NCBI GenBank assembly: GCA_030549335.1
Contig: CM060187.1
Location: forward strand, 59,044,203 to 59,108,202
Source of the DNA: Pontederia crassipes
Taxonomy: Eukaryota > Streptophyta > Magnoliopsida > Commelinales > Pontederiaceae
Direction: 5' to 3'
Length of the DNA stretch: 64,000 nucleotides
A model generated the notes under the pieces. The model was not told the DNA's origin. It saw only the letters and a list, made by a program, of their open reading frames with translations, and did not search any database. Shown here one piece after another: positions 12,754-24,100 of the stretch; positions within the stretch are counted from its first letter, which is position 1; every line of letters starts with the position of its first letter. Made by a program: the position numbers and the translations under genes.

Positions 12754-15742
12754 TTTTTTGAACTAAAGATGTATTCATTAAGCAGAAGATAGATACAAAC
12801 TATGAAGGATACCCGGAGGTGGGTCACCTTCCCAAAAAGTATCTCTAGTCAAATGTTTACCAAGATTAGCTAAGGTATCTGTCTCAGCATTACAAGATCT
12901 GGCAATATGACTACAATCAAATTGAGCAAACTTGGAGATAAGAGTCCAAATATCAGTGACAATATTTCTAATGCGCCAGGGACAGGAAACATTATGCTTT
13001 ATAATTGATACTGCAAGGGAGGAGTCACATTCCAGAATTAGATTTTCAATTCCAAGCTGCACACAATGGATTTAGCCACATTTGATTGCCCAGGTTTCAA
13101 CTTCAAGCACCGAGTGAAAATTTCCTGGACCAGCCCTTGCACAATAAAACATAGAATTAGAAGTTCGAACTAAGTAGACTACTCCCCCCTCCCCATTGCT
13201 CACAAAGGAGCCATCCATGTTCAATTTGAATCAGGAGTGGGGAGGAGGCTCCCAACAAGTCAGTTTGTGGTTTGTTGGGGAAGTTCCCTCAGGAATGGGT
13301 GTTTGTAACTCATAGTAAGAAGCCAGAACCCGCGACCAAACCTGAGCATGGGTTGCTTGGATGGAACTAAAGTGAGCATCATTTCTCATTTTCCAAATGT
13401 TCCACAGGGTTAAGGCAAATAAGGTCTGAAGATTAACTCTAGAGGAGGTATTAGGGAGAACAATTCCTTCTAAAACCCAATTCCCCTCGCCCCATTTGTG
13501 AATATGTTGAAAGGTGTAACCTGATTCACTCTGAAAGAGATCCCAAACTCGGGATACAGTCGTACATTTAAAGAATAAATGATCATTTGTTTCAGTCTCA
13601 AAATTACATAAAGTGCAAAGAGGGTTGATAGAAGGATTGAATTTGCTAAGCATATTCTTTGTGGGCAGACGACGATGAGCTAACTTCCAGAGAAAAATCT
13701 GAATTTTGGGTGGTATCTTGATGCTCCAAATGTTTTTCCATCCAAGCCATCCAACATGCCTAGGTGGCACCGGAGGCCTACATATGAAGTTGTATACCGA
13801 TTTAGCAGTTGGAATTCCAGAATGATCTGAAACCCAGACCCATGTGTCATCCTTGGAGAAAGTAGGCAATTTGATATCCAGAATTTTATTTACCAGACAG
13901 GGAGCAAAACAATTTAGGAGAATATCAGCATTCCAGGTGTTATGTAAAATAAAAATCGAAACCATATATGAAGTTAAAGAGAGTCGACATTGACATAAGC
14001 AGGCATGAAGTGAAGTGGAGTATTAAACAACCATGGATCATAATAAGCATGAGTAGTAAGACCATTACCAATATATTTCCTAAGTCCCAATTTGATATTA
14101 TCCATTGTGTTTAATAATTGCCTCCAACACCAAGCCTGATTTGAATTTACCAAATTCTGGGACCAGGGGTGAGGACATCCATATTTTTGTATTACAAAGG
14201 CAGTGAATAAGTCCTGAGAGTTATTGAGAATGGGTAGAATTTTTTTTGCCAGAAAGTGCAGTTTTCATATGGTTTAGAGGTTTTATGCCTAGACCCCCTT
14301 CGTACTTAGGTAATATGGTAGTATCCCAATTGATTAAATGAATTCCATGCCTCTCACCAGAAGAGGACCATAAAAAGGATATGGAGATACGTTTTAGAGA
14401 TTCAATAAGACATGTGGAGACATGAATAGAGCTCAAGGTATAATTTGACATTACTGATAAGGTGGATTTAATCAGAGTTATCTTCCCAGCTTGAGTGAGA
14501 GTTTTCTGTTTCCATCCAGCAAGCTTAACTTGTGCTCTAGATTCAAGATAGCATAGAGATCCCCTGTTGATATGTTTGTAAGATATTGGAACACCAAGAT
14601 AAGTGAGAGGAAAGGAGTCGAAATTTATATTTAAGATGTCCTTTATTCGATGTTTCCTTCTCAATTGGAACTTGGGAGGTAGATAAATGGCTGATTTGTT
14701 TAGGTTGATCTTTTGATTTGTTAATTTCTTATATTGGTTAAAAATATCTTTCAGTCTAAGGTAATTTGGAGCGGTGGCCGCCATGCAAACCAGAAGATCA
14801 TCAGCATAGAGTAGATGACTAATTGCTAGAGTACCCATTCTAAAAGGTTTGATAACGCCTCTAGCGACCTGATCATTTAATAAAGAGGAGAATATTTGAG
14901 ACACTAGAATGAATAGATAAGGCGAGAGAGGATCACCCTATCTCAAACCTTGATGGCTTTTAAATCTCTGAGAAAATGATCAATTTATATTGCAAGTGTA
15001 CACTGGTGACTGAATACAGGTCATGATCCAATCAATAAATTTGGGAGAGAAGTGCATGAGGCTAAAAACCATAGAAACTGTATTCCAAGAAACCCTATCA
15101 AATGCTTTTTCCATATATATTTTGAGTAATAAATATTTGGTTCTACCTTTAGCCATGGAATGGACAATTTCCTGGGCCGTCATGAGATTATCCTGGTTTG
15201 ATCTTCCTCTAACAAAAGCAGATTGATTTATATCAATAAGAGTTTTCAGAGTAAGTTTTAATCTATTTGCAAGGATCTTAGCAATCACCCTGTAGATAAT
15301 ATTACATAAGAATATAGGTCTATAATCAGCCATAGATAGAGGATTTGTTTTATTGGGAATGAAAGTGATTAAGGTATAGTTCGATCTCTTTGGTAATTGA
15401 TTATGGATAAAAAAGATTGGATTTCATGGCAAACATCATTTCCAATGATATCTCAGTAGTTTCGAAAGAACTCCGCAGTAAATCCATCTGGACCAGGAGC
15501 TTTCTCTGGTGTCAGATGCCAAAAGGAATCTTTAATTTCTTTTGTGGTTATAGAAGAGATTAATTTTGGAATCCAAGAGTTATCCAGAGAAGGAAGTATT
15601 GGCCATTCCCTAAAGTCAGGGTAGGGAGCATGATCAACGGCCCACAAGCTAGAATAATGATTGACAAAACATTCTTGAATTCCTTTCTCATCAGTTATGA
15701 CTTTATCATTTTCATCTCTGATCATAGTAATTTTGTTTCTTC
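12754..15742 (-). mobile_element. 5'-truncated L1-type LINE with RNase H
   Basis: Remnant of the second open frame of a plant LINE, read on the minus strand. In order come an endonuclease/RT linker ending PGPDGFTAEFFRNY (15453-15749), RT blocks DYRPIFLCNIIYRVIAKILA and QSAFVRGRSNQDNL (14980-15333), the YADD active site (14221-14904), a zf-RVT region with CTLCNFETETNDHLFFKC (13231-13965), and an RNase H part with ILECDSSLAVSIIKHN (12778-13062). The pieces lie in different frames or are split by stops, with at least four breaks. RT motif A reads KIYMEKAF where family members have Asp for Tyr, so the catalytic Asp is lost. The poly-A tail appears as poly-T at 12751-12759. A 9-base duplication GATGCATTT flanks it (12745-12753 and 15743-15751), though coding-like sequence may run a few bases past 15743. 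Confidence 0.9.
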
Positions 15743-15751
15743 GATGCATTT

Positions 15752-17859
15752 CAATATCTAAAAACTAATGTTATATGATTCATTTTACGTTAAAATAAAT
15801 TATATGATACATGATAAAACAAACAGGAAGAAAATTAAGATTCATATCGTTGTTCGACAACTAGAAAGAACTGTTGGCATTTAGCCTTTTCCATTGATTG
15901 AGCCAAATAATGGAGCACTCATTGCTGAAGCAACTGTTACCACAGCAGAAATTAAAAAAAAAACGTAGGCAAAAGAAAAGAAATATACATTTGACTCGTT
16001 CTATGATTTTCGTTTGATTGTAAAATAAATGGACGAATAAAGACAAATAGAGTTTGAATAGATTATCGACCAACAATACGTTCACAATACTCAAAACTTA
16101 TTTAATCTTATCGGGACTATGTTTTGAAGAATATCATATTCGACTAAATCGACGACATACATACTATTCTTCATTTAACATGGGGTATTTTTTTGCAGAG
16201 AAATATTCTTATGACAAACAAATAATAATGTAGAATATGATAAATTGAAACAGCAAAATAGACGAGTAAAATTTCACTTATTCTTTATGCCCTATTCCAC
16301 AACCAAACCCCATCCTAGTTTATACGAGCACAATGACGACGGGTTGATTCCGTCCTATTTGATTTTGCCCGAACCTCCAAAAAATTAAACTCAATTCCAT
16401 CGGACATCAGAATGTTCATGTCATCCCGTTTTTATGTATCTTATTGTGTTATAATTATTTTGAATAAAAATATTAACTAAATAACTATGACCGATCAAAA
16501 CTCTTTGTTTATAATTTATCACTAATGAGATTATTTTATGAACAACGTATTTAAAGCAAAATTATACATATACATATACATATATATATATATATATCCG
16601 TGCATAACTTATAATATATTTATATAAAATATTTTTAACCCGATCTAATCCTGACCTGAATGCACTACATTTTTAAACAATTAATTGGATCCGATTGAGA
16701 ATCTTATTTCGGACCAAATTATAATGTCGAAAAACAGGGTGGAAGCGTGGTGTGGCCCGTGCTCGACCCCAAAGATGTGCAAAAGAAAAATGCTGTCTTC
16801 TTAGCTATTGAACAGAATACGCATGAGGTCCATGCCTCTCCTTCCATGTGGGAAATGTCAGGGTGATGAAATGTGGATTAAAGTTGTGCCTTCTGAATTT
16901 CCAGTTTTTTTTTTCTATTTCTTTATTTTATTTGCTCGGGACCATGACGGCAACAAGTCATCAGGAAAACAATGTGCAATCCACGGGTTAGATTTCGACA
17001 TTTGTCACAAGAAACATCTGTCATCACTAAACATTGATGCCTAGGATTGTTTTTTTTTTTTTTGGTTATGTTGGGTTTATTGTGGAATAAAGAAACAACA
17101 TAAAACCTCTGTTCTTTTGTGGCAATTCATTACGTGCAGCATCACTTGGATGCTACATTTCTAAAATAAATTCCTATAAATGGTTCGATGAAGCATAATT
17201 GATTCCAAATGAGATTGAAGGTGGGAACACCGGAACTATCAATTTGATAAAGATTAGATTGTCAATAAGAAAATGAAGGTATCAAGAGATTTATTAATGG
17301 GACGATGATAAATATTGGATAATCATTTGCATAAATTGAGGTAATTTGAGCTTAACATTGAAAATCATCCGTGAATTTTGATTTAAAGATGAATCATGAG
17401 CAATACTTTGTGGTTTACACACCATTTTCTTCGTTGATATTTCTAATATATATTTATATATATGAATGAGAGGGTTGACATTTCTCATAAAACCAAAATA
17501 AGAAGAAAATTAATGTCGTAGTAGCGTGCTGAATCGACAGTACAAATTCTTAACTTTATGGTGTTAACTGTTTACAAGAAAGAAGCTTGAAAACAACCTA
17601 CTAAGTGCGAGATCTAAATCACATGTTATGATATAATAAAGCATATAATTATATCTTACAATGGACCATTGGCAGTCGCATAAATGAGAATTATTTGCCG
17701 ATAAATTCTTATTTTAATATAATAGAAAAATAATGCAATTTATAAATATATGATCATGCTGCACAATAGAAAGGCAGAAACAATTATACAACCAGCTATT
17801 TGTGCCATGACATTACAAAAATGGAAGCATGTCAATCTCCCATGAAATGTATTAGCAAC
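15752..17859. other. AT-rich intergenic region, no gene seen
   Basis: No supported gene. An alternating TA run lies near 16576-16597. Small open frames such as 16808-17044 have no recognisable family and low-complexity composition. Confidence 0.5.
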
Positions 17860-17880
17860 TTTCCGAAGCATACATGGCAA

Positions 17881-18043
17881 CAACAACAACAACAAAGCCT
17901 TATCCCACTAGGTGGGGTCGGCTACATGGATCATACGACGCCATTCCGCAAGATTCGACATGATTTTATGTTGGCTGTCGGGGTCTAACACAATCCTCCT
18001 CCTTTATCCGGGCTTGGGACCGACTATAAAATATAGGCGGAGT
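17881..18043 (-). mobile_element. (TTG)n-tailed SINE-like retroposon, copy A (full length)
   Basis: A 163-base unit in minus orientation with a CAA-repeat tail at its left end, flanked by a perfect 21-base target-site duplication (17860-17880 and 18044-18064). Its 5' end reads ACTCCGCCTAT on the minus strand, the same start as copy B. The last 60 bases before the tail read GTAGCCGACCCCACCTAGTG, as in copy D. It lies about 110 bases downstream of the PUS5 stop codon, so it may fall in the 3' untranslated region. The intact duplication implies a fairly recent insertion. Confidence 0.88.
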
Positions 18044-18153
18044 TTTCCGAAGCATACATGGCAAAAAAAAGAAAACTTATAAAGCGAAGAAACTTACGAT
18101 ATTACTCTCTCGCTTGAACTATTCTACTCGAGTTATGACAGTAGTAAGATCCT

Positions 18154-21100
18154 CTAGGAGTAATTCATCTGCGATGTTCTTACTCTATAATTATGCTCTT
18201 CATGTGTAAGGAGTTTAGTTGGAGGTGGCGCAGTCATCTCTATCCTCTGTGGAAATAATCAATTTCAGAATAGACAAGTACAGCATCAACTGATATGTTT
18301 ACTGGATAAGAAAACAATAACTAGGTGATATTAATGGAAACATGATTCCCACCATTGATCAGACAAATGAAAACAGCTTCAAAGTACTACTAATCGAGTT
18401 TGTTTTCACTAAGATAGAATAACGTAAATCTGGTGCAAACTGCATCAAGAGTACAGTAACTCCAGCAACTCACAGTAGCCCAGCCTCTTCAAATTTTCTC
18501 CACATCAGAGCCATTGATCCATAATGTTTGATACCAGATCCACCAACTTACACCAAAGAACCTACCAATCCAACCCACACCCTGATTGGCTTTTCAACAG
18601 AACCTACCAATCCACCGATCCAACCCACATCCTGACCGACTTTTCAGCAGATGGCACCTATCGCCCAACATTTCAGGCCCCATAAACATGATGGACTAGG
18701 GGATCAATTACCTGGGTGAAAAGGAAATTGAGGGACCACATTTCCTCTACTCATCGGTGCAGATTGTGAATTGGATTTTGATCTGAAAACCTCTCAACAC
18801 TTGTGATCTGAATCATGTGTTCTTGCTAATTACTTGTCAGTCTAGCATCACTTTCCTTTGGGGAAGGAAGCCAGGACTCCTACCATCTGTTTGTTGAGTA
18901 AAATTCTCGATTTCTTCGCAACAAGTCAGAATTTCAGAGTGATGTGCATCTGATGCTACCTTCATGCATAGATTTTTCGAAGTACAATAACATGCAGTTG
19001 ACTTCTTCCATGATCCTTACAAGAATGCCAACATAATTGTTTTCCGCCAATGCATATTTGTCACTGCTTCCTCAATCTACAGGATAAATTACGCCAAATG
19101 CCCTCTAACTTTGACCGCTTTTTCAGCGATACCCTCCAACTTCACTTTATAACACGAATGCCCTCCTTACCTGCGATCGGCCGTCTCCCGATCACGGAGC
19201 TGACGTGACGCCGACACGACGTCTTCTTTCCTCTCCACATAAACATGGCAATATTAAAGAAATAATAAAAAAAAATGCCACTTAGTCGCCCCTCCTTTTG
19301 CAACCACCTGCGATCCCCAGAGGGGGGCGACCCTCCTTCTCTAGCGCGCCGACAAACACGGGTGGGGGGGAGGGGGTTGCTCTTCGCCGGTGCAGGGCAA
19401 AGGGATCCTCGACCGCCTTCTGTCCCCTCTCGTGGGTCGTAGCGCCCCCCACTGCCTGCGTGCGTCACCGGCGCACGCACGTAGGTGTCGCCCCCTCGCG
19501 GGCGAGCTATGGCAACCGCCCCCGGCACAACAGAGGAGGGGCGGGCAATTTTTGTTTTTTTAATATTGCCACGTCATTGTCATGTTTATGTGGAGAGGAG
19601 TGAAGATGTCGTGTCAGCGCTACATCAACGCCACGTCAGCTCTGTGACGGGGAGACAATCGATCGCAGGTAAAGAGGTCACCGGGTGAAACGAGTTAAAA
19701 GATGGAGGGAATTCGTGTTATAAAGTGAAGTTGGAGGGTGTCGTTGCGCAAACGTCAAAGTTGGAGGGCATTTGGCATAATTTACCCCAATCTACATGAT
19801 GTCCTCCAGGCTATTTTGTCACAAATATAGTGATGGGTCATAGTTTTAGGATAATTGGAGAATTTTGGTCCTCGCCGTATAAACTGCCAAATTGGAGGAT
19901 TTCAATTTCAAGTTACGAGCATTACTTTCTCCCACACAATTTCTGTGTTACTTAATAGTCTGCTGAAGAAAATTTATATTCACCCAGCCGATTACCAACA
20001 AACTTTGATCATAATCTTTGAAATTGATAAGTCATAATGGGCAAGACGGCCAATATGTATTTTATAATGTTTCAAAAGGCAGTGGTTTGACATTATTATA
20101 GCTTACAAGTTATCACACATTTAATACCTTAAGTAGCATATCAAGTATAAAATATCAAGTGATTGATACTTGATAATTAGTAAGTAACATATTCCATCAG
20201 TTTCACAATAACAATTCATTATTGTATCACTAGACAAGCAAGTCTAATCACCGGTTCAAAGAACAGATTGGACTCTTCGGACTATAAAGCCAAACGAAAT
20301 GCCCACCAATTCTTTTACGGTCTAGTTGGATAACTCTATATTGTATCAGGTCTGAATATCGAACTTCGTAATAACCATTACAAAATGCAGTACATTTATA
20401 CAGCTTTACGTTTTTTTTTCTTTTTTGAGAAAAAAATACTTTACTAATCTACTCAATTCAAAATTTGAAGTTTTCACTCTGATGACTCATCTGTTAATTA
20501 CTCAATGACTGAAGCAATGCACAATTTTCTTTGGCAAGGTAGATCTAAGAAAATGTTGCAAGAGCATTGGAAGGGATAAACAAACTTATGAAAAGTTCTT
20601 TTTTTCTTCATTTGAGTACTCACATAGATTTTTATTTTTTTTATTCACATGGAATTGGTATGAAAAACTCCGCCTATGTTTTATAGTCAGTCCCAAGCCC
20701 GGATAAAGGAGGAGGGTTGTGTTAGGCCCCGACAGCCAGCGTAAAACCCTATCGAATCTTATGAGCATGGGCTTTGTTGTTGTTGTTGTTGAATTGGTAT
20801 GAAATGTTACCTTCACTCTGTCAAATTGGCATGACAGGCTCATGTATTGTATACAACAACAACAACAACAACAACAAAGCCTTATCCCACTAGATGGGGT
20901 CGCTCATGTATTGTATACAAGCAACTTTTTTGGCCATGAGTCCAAGTTCTTATATGTTCTAAATTATAAGCACTAACATCTAATGCAACATGAGACACAT
21001 CAAGAAAGGCATAAATAGTTGCGTCTGAGAAAAAAAAAACTTCAGATAGACTGCACCAACCTAGTATGAACACTTATAGTTCAAGTTGGCGAAATCTATG

Positions 21101-24100
21101 TTAACTTCCAATTGATAACTATATCATTTAGTTTTCAGTGGAGAAAGAGGTTGAAACAATGGGAATTATTCCAAATTTCAAGCTTAGACAATAATTTGTA
21201 AAGATACCTCACTGGTGATAGGGTGATAAAGAAGAAGCTGATGTGCATGCAGGAAATAGCCACAATCTCCTGGGACAGACTACAAAGGCTTTTGGTAACC
21301 CCTTATAATAGCAAAGAAACATATTAGAAAAATATCATAATACAGATAACAGCAGCTTAATGCCTTGACATGTTGCATGCCTAACTGAAACCTCAAAACA
21401 TTGGGCACCTTGACACAATCTTAGTGTGTGAAGGTTATCCATACAATTGAAAACTGAGATACTTGAAGATAAACATACAATGAGATTACAATATATATGA
21501 TATAAAAATATATGATTCTGTAGCTAGTCTCATTCTTTAAGAACAGCCTACAACCATATCTAAAGCTAGCACATATATCATATATGATTCTGCATAAATG
21601 GAAGATACATGTAACTAGATGAACAAGAATAAATGTTAATGGCATACGGATAATTGCCAAAAAAATCTAATGCCATAATAGGATAATTATCAGGAACTCA
21701 GTCAAAATATGAGCATTTATAGGATATCCATTCAAGATGGAAGTATGGAGCTTCCAGCTAGCCAGTAATATCTCCAACATACACATATGAATACATTTTT
21801 CATTCAGGCGAGCAATGCAAGTTTTTTCCTTTTTTCTTTATATGGTCCCTCCCTTGTTAAAGTTTTTTCCTATATGGTTTGTCATATGCCTACATGGGAC
21901 AATTTACCATGCCAACAGCTGCCAGAATACCCAGTTCAAGTGATATTGTAACCACATGAAGTAATTAAAGGAAAAAGCATACCCATCTTCTCCATGATTG
22001 TCATTTATGAACTCTGTTCCAAAGGACATAGGTTTTCCACCAATATCGTAAAGAGGATCACCTATACAACAAAAAATATAAACTACAGTCAAAACTCCAT
22101 TCAGTGACCAAAGCAACTTAATCAAGCATACTTTAAATATTGTTTCTTCGAGGGTGAAACACTAATACTTTTACTTTTATCTTTCACATTTAACATACCA
22201 TAAATAAGCATGTAAGAAATTATTTACATCCAAACAAATATTTTCTGCATACACTTTTTCTTTTTCAGTTCAAATATTATATAGTGTTCTTTTATTTGGT
22301 ATGATATAATATCAATGAACTGCCGTCTACAAATTGCCTTGAAAGAAAACATTTACAAGTCAACAATAATTATACTTCGAACAATGTCAGCTAACCTCAG
22401 TCATCCTGATATCTAACTAATAACTAGGATTTTTTGTATTTCTTTTAGTTTAACTAATGTCAATAAAGATAATGTCGTCATGACACTAAAATTGAGGCAA
22501 GAGAGAATCAAGTGACAATTAAATCCTAATAGATCTGGCAAAGAGACCATAACAAGATGATTGTCCACTCAAACCAATATGTACAAGGTCAATTCAGCCA
22601 TAATCTATAAGTTTCTATTTAAAATTGATATCTGACAGCATATGAATGAACACTGATGTCGGAGACTAGAAAAGGAGCAAATCGGATGATTATTATGCAA
22701 GAAAAGCATTCTCACCTATGAGTGGATGCCCAATAAATGCAAGATGAATACGAATTTGATGTGGTCTCCCTGTGTGGATTTCCACCTATAAAGTTGAAAT
22801 GATTTTAAACAAAAACATTTAATTCCAAAAGCCAATGTTTAACCTGTTCTCACATAGTTGCATTTTGTACATCAATTTCTAAAGACAGATTGTTAGAGAT
22901 GCTTCACATGTGATAAATGGATCTTCAAGAAATTTTTTTAAAACGAAAATGTAGCAACATAAGAAATGATGAAAAAGGAAGATTATGCCAAATCCCAAAA
23001 ACAATCTATATTTAGGGCATCCAGAAATAGTACTCCAACATGTGTCCCATTTGCAATCAAGCAGAAAAGTTAGCAACCACATTCATTCTGCTTCCCTCTT
23101 CACAAAAAAATAAAAACATTCACATTGTTTCTACTCCATATTGAACAACAATTTGTCTATACGGCATGACTTTTTCAGAAAACAAAATCCACGTTTTGCA
23201 TGCCTTGTAAGTAGGTTGCCACCGCCACTTCCATATATTATTATGATTGTGGTGCATTTCAAAGTTATTCGAGAATTAAGAAACAATATCAAGAAGGAAG
23301 GGAGCCAAACTGGTCATAACCCATAGCCCTCCTCCTTTCAGCAGATGAGATCAATGAACAAAGATTGAGAGGGCAGGAAATAAACTTGCAAGAAAATGAT
23401 GATACAACAGGAGTACCTTACCATTTGCAGCTGAAACAACTATTAGCATAAAGTTAAAGAGCGAGCACAAGAAAGAAAAGAATCAATGTAACAAAAATAA
23501 TAACTAAATACCTGAACCAGGGTTTGGTTTCTTTGAGCATCTCTCTCAAGGACATATACTTTGCTCATAGCTGGCTTACCTGATTGCAAATATAAAAGGA
23601 GAGATGATATTTGCAACAGTTAATGAGACACAGAAAATGCCCATTCCTAGTATGCTTTTTTAGTACATAAAATAAGTAAACAAGAAAAAACTAACTAACC
23701 TGATGTGGTAGCAACATAAAGCCCTGTGGCTATCCCAGGATAATGCATCAGCCCTATGGGCTGCTTGATTGTAATCTGCCAAAAAAAAATTTTGCTAGGT
23801 CAAGAGGGAATACCTTTATTTTTTCTTACAACATCAACAAAGAAATTCCAATAAGTCAAATCGGGATCGAGTAGAAGTATCAATTCTGATTTGGCATGTC
23901 TATGAAATAGAGAAATGAGGGAAGCAGACTAGAACTTAAAAAGATAAACAAGTTGAATAAAAGAATTAGTGTGCTATCCGGCAAAGCAGAAATAATTACA
24001 GAAGGCATTGATTTGCCAATTAATCACAAATATTAATATTTACCCCAAGGCATTATATATTGGAGGTTAGCTGAAGCTTAGTTTAGGCTTCTTGGTTGTT

